Shown: one piece after another, positions 1 to 8,354 of the stretch
Position numbering within the stretch: position 1 is the stretch's first letter
Layout: each line of letters begins with the position of its first letter
Translations under genes and position numbers: made by a program
From: JAPLJU01 sp036725345
GTDB lineage: Bacteria; Desulfobacterota; Syntrophia; Syntrophales; UBA2192
Direction of reading: 5' to 3'
Assembly: GCA_036725345.1 (NCBI GenBank)
Contig: DAIMEJ010000005.1
Coordinates: 106,702-170,701, forward strand
DNA length: 64,000 nt
Notes under the pieces: model-generated
Database searches by the model: none
Told to the model about the DNA's origin: nothing
The model's input: the letters and a program-made list of their open reading frames with translations, nothing else

Positions 1-1
1 C

Positions 2-304
2 CTGGCCGGCAAAAAGCCGAAGTACTTTCGACCGGCGGCGGGGTTCTGCGACGAGTACGGCGTGAAGATAGCCAGCGCCCTCGGGTACGAGGCCATCGGC
101 TGGAGCCTGGTGGGTGACGCCGGCGCCACTTACTCGAAAAAGGATGTCATCGAGGCGCTGCTCGGCGCGTCGCCGGGCGCCATTGTCATCCTGCACATGA
201 ACGCCCCGCAGGGAGAGACCGCCGAAGGTTTGATGGCGGCGATTCCCGAGTTGAGGAATAAGGGGTTCGAATTCGTCAGACTGGGCGGCCAGATCCTGAA
301 ATAA
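2..304 (+). CDS. Polysaccharide deacetylase (NodB-like), C-terminal part
   Basis: The reading frame is open from base 2, so the gene starts upstream of the window. About 100 residues remain. A FRPAAG stretch near the left edge fits the RxPxG motif 3 of the NodB/CE4 polysaccharide deacetylase fold. The later VILHMN segment fits the last motif, which carries a catalytic His, and GFEFVRL fits the usual end of the domain. The family removes N- or O-acetyl groups from cell-surface or peptidoglycan polysaccharides using a divalent metal. The metal-binding DD and HxxxH motifs lie outside the window, so activity cannot be judged. A cell-wall peptidase gene follows about 45 bases downstream. An Ala replaces the second Pro commonly seen in motif 3. 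Confidence 0.75.
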   Translation: MAGKKPKYFRPAAGFCDEYGVKIASALGYEAIGWSLVGDAGATYSKKDVIEALLGASPGAIVILHMNAPQGETAEGLMAAIPELRNKGFEFVRLGGQILK

Positions 305-349
305 CATTCGGGTCCGATCGCCGGGCCCGCGGAGTGTTTGATTTCCCCA

Positions 350-1771
350 ATGCCGAAAAAGCCCCGTCGCACCGCGATCCTTTTGAAATTGAGGGTCCTG
401 ATCATCCTCATCGCTTTATTCTTTCCCGCCTTTCTTTCCTGCGCCGAAAAACCCGTCTTGACCCTCTGGGAGTCGCAGGGGATGGCCCCCCAGAGACTCA
501 GGAACGTGGACCCCGACTTCGAATCCGCGGATTTCTGGGCGGCGCGGGCCCCTGAACCGCGCGCCCTCATCCTGACCCCCGAAGAAATTGAAGCGCTCAA
601 CCGGGCGGCCCTGAAATACCCCGCCAACCTCGTCGACATCTTCGCACTCCCGGAGCGCCTGGAGCGGTCGCATCTGCAGGACATGATCGACGACCTGGAG
701 AAACTGAAGAACGGGCCTCCGGGTTATGACCACACGAATCACCCCCTGACAAAAAAATTCTATGACCGAATCGAATCGGTCATCGGGACACTGCCCGAAA
801 CCCTGCCGCTGCAGTACGGCGTCATCACTTCGCGGACGAACCTCCGCAGGCTCCCGACAAACGAAATTTTTCTGGACAAACCGTTCCGAGGCGGCTTCGA
901 CCGTTTCCAGTTTACGCTGGTGGAATGCGGAACGCCCGTGGCCATCTTCCACGCCACGAGGGAGCGGGACTGGTACCTGATTCAACTCTCCCACACGAAG
1001 GGTTGGGTCGAGGCTTCGCAGATCGCCACGGCTCCCAAACAGGAGGTCCTGGATTTCGCAAGGTCGAACCCCCTTGTCGTAACAGGCTCCCGCGTGGAAG
1101 TCTATGCCAACCCATCCCTCGACCAGCATGCCGCCACGCTTCAGATGGGCGCGACCCTTCCCCTTGAAAGCAGGAAAGTATCACACTGCCGCGTGACGCT
1201 GCCCGCCAGGAACGATGACGGCACGCTCAAGCGGGCCGCCGGGTACGTCCGCGCTTCCGACGATGTCCATGACGGCTACCTCCCCTTCACAATAACAAAC
1301 CTCTATCGCCAGGCTTTCAAATTGCTGAACCACCCCTACGGATGGGGAGACCTGTACGAGGGGCGGGATTGCTCCCGCTTCATCATGGACATCTACCGAT
1401 GCTTCGGTTTCAACATGCCCCGAAACAGTCTTCGACAATCCCAGTTCAACGGCAAGTACCGATCGGACATTCACGATCTTGAGGACGGCGAAAAGATCGA
1501 GTTTCTGAAAAAATACGACGGCCGGCCAGCGATTCTCTACATACCCGGCCACATCATGCTTCTTCTGGGTGTCATCGACGGGAAACCCTACATTATTCAT
1601 AGCGCCTGGGCCTACAACGACGAGTCCGGGTTTTTCACCCGGGAGACGAAATACATAGGCCGGGTTGCCGTGTCCGACACCTCCCTCGGACAGGGCACCA
1701 GGGGTGGCTCCCTCCTGAAGAGAATCACTGCGGTGACCCCCATGGACGAGAAGGACAAATCTTTCCCGTAA
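350..1771 (+). CDS. SH3-domain NlpC/P60-type cell-wall peptidase
   Basis: Secreted or lipid-anchored cysteine peptidase of 473 residues. An N-terminal hydrophobic signal ends at FLSC, so signal peptidase I or lipoprotein processing are both possible. The middle (about 155-310) carries two bacterial SH3-like segments, which usually bind peptidoglycan. The C-terminal third is an NlpC/P60 fold: Cys341 in GRDCSRF, His401 in PGHIMLL and a further His417 in IIHSAWAY make a plausible triad. The family cleaves peptide stems of peptidoglycan, often next to D-gamma-glutamyl-diaminopimelate. I chose ATG 350; an in-frame TTG at 338 has a GGAG at 331-334, too close to it. The neighbouring deacetylase suggests a wall-remodelling pair. 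Confidence 0.8.
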   Translation: MPKKPRRTAILLKLRVLIILIALFFPAFLSCAEKPVLTLWESQGMAPQRLRNVDPDFESADFWAARAPEPRALILTPEEIEALNRAALKYPANLVDIFALPERLERSHLQDMIDDLEKLKNGPPGYDHTNHPLTKKFYDRIESVIGTLPETLPLQYGVITSRTNLRRLPTNEIFLDKPFRGGFDRFQFTLVECGTPVAIFHATRERDWYLIQLSHTKGWVEASQIATAPKQEVLDFARSNPLVVTGSRVEVYANPSLDQHAATLQMGATLPLESRKVSHCRVTLPARNDDGTLKRAAGYVRASDDVHDGYLPFTITNLYRQAFKLLNHPYGWGDLYEGRDCSRFIMDIYRCFGFNMPRNSLRQSQFNGKYRSDIHDLEDGEKIEFLKKYDGRPAILYIPGHIMLLLGVIDGKPYIIHSAWAYNDESGFFTRETKYIGRVAVSDTSLGQGTRGGSLLKRITAVTPMDEKDKSFP

Positions 1772-1787
1772 ATCCTCGTCATCATGA

Positions 1788-1973
1788 ATGAATCAACAAA
1801 CCTTCATGCGAAAGACAATCTTCATGAACTTTCATTTCCGCGAGGTGCTGACCAACCTCCTCACCAACCCGGCACTCGACCCGATCGCAAAGATTCCGGA
1901 GTACAAGGTCTGTGCCGTCAAGATCGTGGCCGCGTTACAGCGCGGAGCGCTGTTACGCAGTTCTGGGTTTTAA
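1788..1973 (+). CDS. Possible 61-residue protein or gene fragment, unknown
   Basis: A short frame with GC-ending codons in its second half, which looks coding-like, but I recognise no family. There is no convincing ribosome-binding site. Near its 3' end lies a near-perfect inverted repeat (arms 1932-1943 and 1947-1958, one mismatch), so the stretch could instead be structured non-coding DNA. It may be the remnant of a longer gene. Confidence 0.2.
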   Translation: MNQQTFMRKTIFMNFHFREVLTNLLTNPALDPIAKIPEYKVCAVKIVAALQRGALLRSSGF

Positions 1974-2025
1974 ATTTTGAATGATGAGTTGAACTGACGG
2001 ATTGAAAAGGGCGATCGTTCAGAAA

Positions 2026-2058
2026 AGAAAGGCGGGCTTCAAGCCCGCCTTTCTTTTA
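2026..2058. terminator. Bidirectional Rho-independent terminator
   Basis: Arms of 14 bases (2026-2039 and 2041-2054) pair perfectly around a GC-rich core. A T-run follows on the plus strand, and A residues precede it, giving Ts on the minus strand. It can end the minus-strand MFS gene and any transcript from the left. With the small frame at 1788, this is all I see in the 1772-2139 gap. Confidence 0.85.
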
Positions 2059-2139
2059 ATCAAACATGAGGGACGGGATCACCCGCCCTATGTTTGTATT
2101 TCTAACTCTTCACTCACCACTACCCACTCGCCACTATTT

Positions 2140-3375
2140 TTACGCCTTGGCCTTGGGCGCCGGACGCTTGTAGAGCATCGCCAGGACGAAACCGCAAATC
2201 AGGAGGCCCGCCGCCACGTAAAGAGCCTGCTTGGGAATCTGGGCGAAGACGAGCGGTCCCACCACGCCGGCGCAGCCCCAGGCCGTCAGCATGATGCCGT
2301 AGACCTTGCCGATGTAACCCGGGCCGAAGGAGTCGGCCGCGAAGGGGGGCATCGTGGCGAACCCGCCGCCGTAGCACGCCAGCAGGTAGCAGGCGATGAC
2401 GGTGAACATGAGCTGGTTGCTGATCTGGGGCAGGAAGATGTAGAGGGCCGCCTGGCTGGCGAACATGGTCATGAAGACCATCCTGCGTCCGATCTTGTCG
2501 GAGAGCGACGCCCAGAAGAGTCTTCCCAGGCCGTTGAAGATCGAGGCAATGGCCAGGATCGTCCCGCCCGCCACGGCGAGATCTGCAGCCGAAATCCCCG
2601 GCGAGCCGGCCTTGACGACATCCTGCGCCAGCGGCGAGAGCTGGGAGATGAGCCCGAGGCCGGCGGAGACATTCAGGAACAGCATGCCCCAGAGCATGAA
2701 CCACTGTGGTGTCTTGATGGCCTCGTCAAACGTAAAGGAATCCGCCGCCGACACGGTCGTCGTCGGGGGCGTCCAGCCCTTGGGCAGCCAGCCCTTGGGG
2801 GGGTTCTTGTAGAACTGGGCCGCGCCGGTGACGAGGATCAGGAAGATAAATCCCCATATGTAGAAGGTCTTGGCCACACCCATGTCGTTGACCATTCCGG
2901 GGGCGATCTTGCCCATGAAGAAGGCGCCGGCACCGAACCCCATGACGGCAAGGCCCGTGATGAGACCGCGCTTGTCGGGGAACCAGCGGATCAGCGTCGC
3001 GATGGGCGTCACATAGCCGAACCCGTTTCCGAGGCCGCCGATGACGCCGAAGCCGAGCCAGAGCAGGAACAAGTTGCCCACCTGGTCGGCAAAACCGGCG
3101 AGCAGAACGCCCAGGCCGAAGAGGATGCCGCCGATGGTCGCCACAAACCGGGGACCCTTCTTGTCGACGAGGGTCCCGCCGAATGCCGCCGCCAGACCGA
3201 TGACCGCCATGTTAATCATCATGGTGGCCTGCGTGGGTGTCTCAGCCCAGCCGTGCGTCATCATCAGAGGTTTTTTGAAAACCGACCAGGCATAGACCGT
3301 GCCGAGGCACAGCTGCATGACAATCGCCGCAATTGCGATAATCCAACGTTTGCTTTCCAGATTCTCGTTACTCAT
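2140..3375 (-). CDS. MFS transporter, oxalate/formate antiporter (OFA) family
   Basis: Inner-membrane carrier of 411 residues with about twelve hydrophobic segments. The start WIIAIAAIVMQLCLGTVYAW is the hallmark first helix of the OFA family, and RWFPDKRGLITGLAVMGFG is its conserved loop between helices 4 and 5. The prototype exchanges oxalate for formate, but most members carry other mono- or dicarboxylates, so the substrate here is open. A charged central linker (about 205-225) splits the two six-helix halves. GGAGGAG lies about 8 bases before the ATG. The gene stands alone between terminators. In an anaerobe of this type a formate or short carboxylate role is plausible; this is inference from family and context. 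Confidence 0.85.
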   Translation of the reverse strand: MSNENLESKRWIIAIAAIVMQLCLGTVYAWSVFKKPLMMTHGWAETPTQATMMINMAVIGLAAAFGGTLVDKKGPRFVATIGGILFGLGVLLAGFADQVGNLFLLWLGFGVIGGLGNGFGYVTPIATLIRWFPDKRGLITGLAVMGFGAGAFFMGKIAPGMVNDMGVAKTFYIWGFIFLILVTGAAQFYKNPPKGWLPKGWTPPTTTVSAADSFTFDEAIKTPQWFMLWGMLFLNVSAGLGLISQLSPLAQDVVKAGSPGISAADLAVAGGTILAIASIFNGLGRLFWASLSDKIGRRMVFMTMFASQAALYIFLPQISNQLMFTVIACYLLACYGGGFATMPPFAADSFGPGYIGKVYGIMLTAWGCAGVVGPLVFAQIPKQALYVAAGLLICGFVLAMLYKRPAPKAKA

Positions 3376-3409
3376 AACATCCCTTCTCCTCCCTTTTATA
3401 AAATTCAGT

Positions 3410-3451
3410 AAAAAAGGGGAAAGACACGCCGTTCCGGTTCTTTTCCCCTTT
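3410..3451 (-). terminator. Rho-independent terminator after the CBS-ACT gene
   Basis: On the minus strand a stem of A3G4A3 pairing with T3C4T3 (plus-strand arms 3413-3422 and 3442-3451) is followed by a run of T. It lies 27 bases past the stop of the CBS-ACT gene. Confidence 0.65.
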
Positions 3452-3477
3452 ATTCCATATTGAGTGAAATGAACAAC

Positions 3478-4122
3478 CTACTCTTCGTAACGGGTCGTGA
3501 CCCTGTACCCGGCATCCCGCAAGGCCTTGCACAGGTCCTTTACATCTTCCGTGTTGACCCGGATCACTGCCAGCCGGCTTCCGGGATCCCCCTTGCTGAC
3601 ACTCGACACCATGGAGATGATCGTAAGCCCCCTGGCTTTGACGATACCCGCTATTTTCTCCAGCTCTCCCATGTCGCTCGGGACTGTGAGCTCGATTCTC
3701 GAACTGGGCGTTCCCATGCCCATCACTTCAAGGAGCACATTGAGCAGGTCGGAGGTCGCGATGATCCCGACCAGTTCCCCTCCTGACACCACGGGAAGGC
3801 TCCCGATATTGCGGCGGTTGATGACCTCGGCTGCCGCCTCGATGGGCGTCTCCGGCGTCACGGTGACCGGGTCCTTCGTCATGATGTCTCCGGCTTTCAT
3901 CTCCGAAAGGAGATAGTTGAGTTCGTGAACCGAGAGGGTACTCGCCGGCGACGCTGAGTTCTCACGAATATCCCCGTCGGTGATAATACCGACGACCCTC
4001 TTCCCGTCAACCACCGGGACCTGGTTGAATTGATGTTCCTGAAGGATGTTCCTGACCGCCAGCACACTCGTTTCCCGTGTCACCGTCACGACGCTTCTGG
4101 TCATTCTCCTGCCGACGAACAT
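3478..4122 (-). CDS. CBS-domain pair plus ACT-domain protein (AcuB-like)
   Basis: Cytoplasmic protein of 214 residues. Two CBS motifs fill the N-terminal two thirds: the first runs from the start to about 60 and includes VVGIITDGDIRE, the second about 75-135 with GSLPVVSGGELVGIIATSDLL. An ACT-like region (about 140-214) with RIELTVPSDMGELEKIAGIV follows. CBS pairs bind adenine nucleotides and ACT domains bind small ligands such as amino acids, so it is probably a regulatory sensor. This layout matches AcuB-type proteins, first noted near acetoin genes, but no acetoin genes are here. It is the second gene of a two-gene unit, 18 bases after the small basic protein gene. Confidence 0.8.
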   Translation of the reverse strand: MFVGRRMTRSVVTVTRETSVLAVRNILQEHQFNQVPVVDGKRVVGIITDGDIRENSASPASTLSVHELNYLLSEMKAGDIMTKDPVTVTPETPIEAAAEVINRRNIGSLPVVSGGELVGIIATSDLLNVLLEVMGMGTPSSRIELTVPSDMGELEKIAGIVKARGLTIISMVSSVSKGDPGSRLAVIRVNTEDVKDLCKALRDAGYRVTTRYEE

Positions 4123-4140
4123 GATGGATCCCCGCCTGGC

Positions 4141-4476
4141 CTATTCCCCCGGGGGAGAGACCTTTCTGGTCAATCTTCGCGTTTTCTTCTTGAGCCGGCT
4201 GATCCTTCTCTTGAGGTACAGTGCGTGGAGCCGGTCCCCCTTTTCCTTTAGTTCCTCTTTTTTCGACCTGAGTTCCCGGAGTTTCTTCTTCAGATCAACA
4301 ATGCTTTCCGCGGGCTTTTCACGCACCGCCTTGAGAGGAACACCCTTGGCCTCCTTGATGGCCCTGATCAACTCCTCCTTTTTCATGGCACTGACGCCGG
4401 ATATTCCCCCCATGTCCAGGGCCATTTCCCTCAATTCCTTTACGGTGTGTTTTTCCAGGGATTTCTTCTCTTCCAT
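4141..4476 (-). CDS. Small Rho-N/SAP-like basic protein
   Basis: 111 residues, very rich in Lys, Arg and Glu. The N-terminal 45 residues (HTVKELREMALDMG, then MKKEELIRAIKEA) match the helix-extended-loop-helix fold of the Rho N-terminal/SAP type, which contacts nucleic acid. The rest is a basic coiled-coil-like helix, with KKKLRELRSKKEELKEKGDR about 64-83. A nucleic-acid-binding role is likely from the fold, but the target is unknown. It lies just upstream of the CBS-ACT gene on the same strand and is probably co-transcribed with it. Confidence 0.65.
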   Translation of the reverse strand: MEEKKSLEKHTVKELREMALDMGGISGVSAMKKEELIRAIKEAKGVPLKAVREKPAESIVDLKKKLRELRSKKEELKEKGDRLHALYLKRRISRLKKKTRRLTRKVSPPGE

Positions 4477-4637
4477 CTTCCTGTTCCTTTCCGGGGATGA
4501 TAAAGAAAAGTTAATAAATACAGGGGTTTATCTTTCACGTTTTTCTGCCCTGAAAATGGTCGCGGGGAATATATCAGAGGGTCGGGGTAAAATCAAACCG
4601 AATGTTGATGGCCCGATGGTCGGGTGATTGAACGGTT

Positions 4638-5039
4638 TTACTCATAGGCGGCCAGCCTTCCCGTCAATTTAACCTTCTCGCCGCCCACATTGAAAACCAC
4701 CTTGATGCCCAGTTTGTTGCAGAGGAGAAGTTCGGGGAGGTTGTCCGGTTTGTAATCTCCGCCCTTGGCAAAAATGGAGGGCTTCAGCATTTCAAGCGTC
4801 TTGCAGACCGTGAAATCCGTATCCATGCAGTCCACGACTTCGTCAACGTAACGGATACCCTGCAGGATCTCTTTTCTTTCGTTGTAGGGCAGGAAGAAGT
4901 AATGCTTCTTTTTCAGCAGCGTCTCGTCCGAGTTGAGGATGACAACCAGCCGGTCGCCGAGGCTCCTGGCCTCCCGAAAAAGACGAATGTGACCCACGTG
5001 TATGGGGTCAAACCAGCCGCTCGTGCAAACGGTGATCAT
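4638..5039 (-). CDS. Cytidylyltransferase-like nucleotidyltransferase
   Basis: A compact 133-residue enzyme of the HxGH nucleotidyltransferase superfamily. FDPIHVGHIRLFREA at 12-26 holds the HxGH motif that binds the nucleotide phosphates. YNERKEILQGIRYVDEVV (about 52-69) is the usual second motif, though the terminal ISSTKI motif is not seen. Size and motifs resemble glycerol-3-phosphate cytidylyltransferase and the RfaE/HldE ADP-heptose synthase domain. Such enzymes activate a sugar or polyol phosphate with CTP or ATP for envelope polymers. The actual substrate cannot be told. It follows the WD40 gene by 60 bases on the same strand. Confidence 0.75.
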   Translation of the reverse strand: MITVCTSGWFDPIHVGHIRLFREARSLGDRLVVILNSDETLLKKKHYFFLPYNERKEILQGIRYVDEVVDCMDTDFTVCKTLEMLKPSIFAKGGDYKPDNLPELLLCNKLGIKVVFNVGGEKVKLTGRLAAYE

Positions 5040-5099
5040 GAATTTTCTCCCTTTATGTTCAGGAACGGCTCCGTAATCCGCCCGTCACGCGGTTATGCC

Positions 5100-6164
5100 T
5101 CAAGGCAGGACATCTACTCCTTCAAAGATCATGACAACCAGGTCCTCCCTGGCCACGGCCAGCCGCTTGCCGTCAGGGCTGTAAGACAGGGAAAGGACAT
5201 ACCCATAGGGGGCCTTGATCGTTTTCAGGGGAGTCCCGCCCGCGACGTCCCAGATCACGATGTCCTGATCAGCTCCCGTTGCCAGCCGCCTGCCGTCGGG
5301 GCTGAAGGCGAGAGAGAAAACGAAGCTCCCGACGCTGAGTGTCCGGATCTTCTGTCCCGTCCGGGCGTCCCAGAGAGTGACCGACTGATCGGCCCCCCCA
5401 GAGGCGATGACCTTTCCGTCGGGAGAGAAGGAGAGGCACCTGACCAGGCTCTTGTGCCCCGTGAGTTTCTGGATCGGCTTACCCGTCCGGGCGTCCCAGA
5501 GGTTGACGGCGAAATCATCGCTTCCCGTGGCGACCCGGGTCCCGTCGGGACTGAAGGAAACGGCGTTGACCGTGTAGCGGTGACTGCGCAGGACATGGAG
5601 GGATCGCCCCGTCTCCACATCCCAGATGACGGCCGTTCGGTCTTCACTGCCAGAGACAATCCTCCCGCCGTCGGCGCTGAAGGAGAGCGAGACGACAGCG
5701 GCGCTGTGGGCACTCAGGGTTCTGATCGACTTGTACGAGGGCACATCCCACAGGATGACGCTCCGGTCCCGACTTGCCGAAGCAAGTCTTTTGCCGTCAC
5801 GGCTGTAGGCGAGGGAGAAAACGGCCTTCCTGTGACCCCTCAGCGTGTGGAGGACATTGCCTGTCGCGGCATCCCAGATGATGATGTTGTCGTCCATGGC
5901 CCCCGACGCCAGTGTTTTGCCGTCAGGGTTGAACGCCACCGCCCATACCCGGTCCCTGTGTCCCCGCAACAGTATGTAATCGTTCTTGGCGCCGTCGCTG
6001 CGAAAAAGCGACTGCGGCACGAGGGCTCGCAGGAAATCGCCCATCGCATCCACAACCCCCCTTTCCTCCGACTGCGCCATACCGGTTGCCGGCAGGCAGA
6101 GAAGAAGGACCGCTGCCGCGAAGAACATCGCGCTGAGTCTGAATGGGACTTTAATAAACTTCAT
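5100..6164 (-). CDS. Exported seven-repeat WD40 beta-propeller protein
   Basis: 354 residues. A basic start and a hydrophobic stretch ending in ATGMAQS form a Sec signal peptide, so the protein works in the periplasm or outside. From about residue 65 there are seven WD40 repeats, each with the pattern V-x-FSPDGxxLASG ... IWD. The first five keep a GH or SH dipeptide; repeats 6 and 7 (SVGSFV, APYGYV) have lost it. Seven repeats make one closed propeller, usually a protein-protein platform without catalysis. The repeats are very alike, suggesting recent internal expansion or exchange. Genes for a nucleotidyltransferase and a wall amidase flank it on the same strand, but its partner is unknown. 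Confidence 0.85.
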   Translation of the reverse strand: MKFIKVPFRLSAMFFAAAVLLLCLPATGMAQSEERGVVDAMGDFLRALVPQSLFRSDGAKNDYILLRGHRDRVWAVAFNPDGKTLASGAMDDNIIIWDAATGNVLHTLRGHRKAVFSLAYSRDGKRLASASRDRSVILWDVPSYKSIRTLSAHSAAVVSLSFSADGGRIVSGSEDRTAVIWDVETGRSLHVLRSHRYTVNAVSFSPDGTRVATGSDDFAVNLWDARTGKPIQKLTGHKSLVRCLSFSPDGKVIASGGADQSVTLWDARTGQKIRTLSVGSFVFSLAFSPDGRRLATGADQDIVIWDVAGGTPLKTIKAPYGYVLSLSYSPDGKRLAVAREDLVVMIFEGVDVLP

Positions 6165-6243
6165 TCTCCCTCAACGTCCGCCTGCTTTTCGCCCGACACC
6201 GCCATCGCTGCCGACGGCCGCCGCAAGGGGCGTGTCGTGTTCT

Positions 6244-8235
6244 TTATATATCTTCCTCGGCAGGCAGTTTCAGTTTTCGATTGACGTAGAGCGGGTCACC
6301 GGTTTTCAGCTTGTTAAGCTTCACCAGGGCGGCAACGGTGGTATTGTGTTTTCGGGCAATCTTGTCCAGCGTGTCGCCCTTCTTGACCACGTAGGTAACG
6401 GGCTGCTGTTTCGCCTGTGCCGGAGATCGGGCGGCCTGGCGTTTCTTTTTATCGGTGCCATTTTCCTCCGCGTACACCTTGACCTTCTGATTCACCATGA
6501 GCCTGTCCCGCGGTTTCATGCCGTTGACTTTTCGAAATTCGGAAACCGCCATGTGATGCTTCGCCGCAACCTTCTCCGGGCTGTCGCCCTTCTTCACCGT
6601 GTAAGACGTGAGGCCGCGTTTTGCCGCCGTGGAGGCTTCGACCTTTCCGTTGTCACGACCGACGGCGTAAACCCTCAATTTACGGTTCACGTAAAGCGGA
6701 TCCTGCGGCTTCATGTCATTGAGGATCAGAACGGCCGCCACGCTCATGTGGTGTTTCTTAGCGATCTTGTCGAGGGAGTCGCCCTTCTTCACTCTGTAGA
6801 TCGCGAAGGCGGGGGCGGATACCTCTTCATCCTCCGCGGGCCCCAGGGGGACCTTCAACTTTCTCCCGATGGTGATCCGATCCTTTTGTCCGAGCTTGTT
6901 CAATTTCGTCAGCTTTCCGACGGTGGTTCGGTGGCGAAGGGCTATGTCCTCCAGCGTATCGCCCTTCCGGACAATGTACGTCCCGTAAACGGGCGGGGGA
7001 GGCGATGCCGTCTCAGCGCTCTTCACTGCCCTGGGCGGTTCTTCCTTCCGGGTCACCTGCACGGGGGGGGCGGGTGAAGGCGGTGAATACGTCGAGGGGA
7101 CGAAGGCGTATACGGAAGCGGCGACGGCTTCGGCCACTTCCTGCTGAAAAGCTGGCGTTCTCAGCAGCTGCTCTTCAACGGGGTGGGAGATGTAGGCCGT
7201 TTCGACGAGGACCGACGGGATGTCGGGGAGTTTCAACACTTTGAAGGGCGCGGCCTGAACGGTTTTGAAATGCAGGGTGTTGACGTCCTCTATGTTGGCG
7301 AGGACGACTTTGCCGAAGCTCCTGGAGAGGTTAAAGGTGTTTGTTTGAACCATGTCCAGCGTGATGTGGTCGGCCGCGTCGGTCGTGTCCTCGTTTTCCG
7401 ACCCGCCGATGATGTCCGCGAGGTTCTCCCGGCTGGCCAGCAGTCTCGCCGCCTCGCTGCTGGCCCCGCGCGTTGAGAGCGCGTACACGGAACCGCCCCT
7501 GACCCGTCGGTTCCGCACGGCGTCGGCGTGGATACTGATGAAGAGATCAGCGCCGTATTCCCGGGCGATCTTGAGTCTTTTTTTGAAGGGGACATAGTAG
7601 TCGCCGTTTCTCGTCAGGAAGGCCCGGTAACCGGGTCTCTGGTTCAGGGTGTCCCTCAGCTTCCGGCAAATTTTCAGGACGATGTCCTTCTCCCTCGTCC
7701 CCTTCTTTCCGATGGCGCCGGGATCCTCGCCGCCGTGGCCGGGATCGATCACGATGATCTTGTCTTTCTTCACGGCCCGCTGCTGCAGGCGGTCTTCGCT
7801 CTCCTTCTTCTCCACTTCGGGCAGTTCGATGTCCACGACGATGCGGTCGGGTTTGTCGAGCAGCTGTTTGAGCTTGAAGATCTTCGTCTCCACGTTGTCC
7901 AGCAGGTAGACCTCGACCCGCGCGGCGTCCCCGGGGAGAGCCATGACCACAATCTTATCAATGCCGGGTTTGTTCAGGAAGGACTGGAGGGGGACTTCCT
8001 CGTCGACGACGGTGTTCTCGAAGTCGATGGTGATTTTCTTCCCCTCTTTGGAGACCGTGAATCTCGCCTCCTCGCTGGTGTCGAAGACGACGCGGGAATA
8101 GTCGGGCGCCGCCCAGTGTCTGACGTTCAGGATGTGCGTCACGCCGGCGGCCTGCGACGGGAGCAGGATCGCGAAAAACAGGAATACCAGAAACGATATG
8201 CTTGTGCCTTTCTTCATTCTCCAGCAAATTCCCAT
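6244..8235 (-). CDS. N-acetylmuramoyl-L-alanine amidase with AMIN and four LysM domains
   Basis: Periplasmic peptidoglycan amidase of 663 residues, of the AmiC type. After a signal peptide (to about 30) come an AMIN targeting domain (about 33-138), a zinc Amidase_3 domain (about 158-378) and a Pro-rich linker. Four LysM repeats follow (about 419-463, 479-524, 544-589, 613-658). Zinc ligands are visible as His167 in DPGHGGEDPG, Glu182 and His236 in SIHAD, with catalytic Glu345 in VETAYIS. The enzyme cuts the bond between MurNAc and the stem peptide, mainly for daughter-cell separation. LysM binds glycan strands; four C-terminal copies is more than most AmiC proteins carry. An alternative start is Met7. 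The WD40 gene follows by 79 bases. Confidence 0.92.
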   Translation of the reverse strand: MGICWRMKKGTSISFLVFLFFAILLPSQAAGVTHILNVRHWAAPDYSRVVFDTSEEARFTVSKEGKKITIDFENTVVDEEVPLQSFLNKPGIDKIVVMALPGDAARVEVYLLDNVETKIFKLKQLLDKPDRIVVDIELPEVEKKESEDRLQQRAVKKDKIIVIDPGHGGEDPGAIGKKGTREKDIVLKICRKLRDTLNQRPGYRAFLTRNGDYYVPFKKRLKIAREYGADLFISIHADAVRNRRVRGGSVYALSTRGASSEAARLLASRENLADIIGGSENEDTTDAADHITLDMVQTNTFNLSRSFGKVVLANIEDVNTLHFKTVQAAPFKVLKLPDIPSVLVETAYISHPVEEQLLRTPAFQQEVAEAVAASVYAFVPSTYSPPSPAPPVQVTRKEEPPRAVKSAETASPPPPVYGTYIVRKGDTLEDIALRHRTTVGKLTKLNKLGQKDRITIGRKLKVPLGPAEDEEVSAPAFAIYRVKKGDSLDKIAKKHHMSVAAVLILNDMKPQDPLYVNRKLRVYAVGRDNGKVEASTAAKRGLTSYTVKKGDSPEKVAAKHHMAVSEFRKVNGMKPRDRLMVNQKVKVYAEENGTDKKKRQAARSPAQAKQQPVTYVVKKGDTLDKIARKHNTTVAALVKLNKLKTGDPLYVNRKLKLPAEEDI

Positions 8236-8354
8236 TACTTGAGCATATTTAACAAATTTGGCTTCGCTTCACAACCCCTAAGTTCATAAAATCCATTGAC
8301 ATCCGGGTCCCTTAATGACATTTACTGCATGCAAAATCTGTGAGAGAATGCTTC

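Noticed and set aside
2002..3411. 469-codon plus-strand frame over the MFS gene
   Set aside because: It is a shadow of the OFA carrier on the other strand, and its start lies within the terminator hairpin.
5100..6164. WD40 protein as a eukaryote-derived gene
   Set aside because: WD40 propellers with signal peptides are common in bacteria, and its GC content matches its neighbours.
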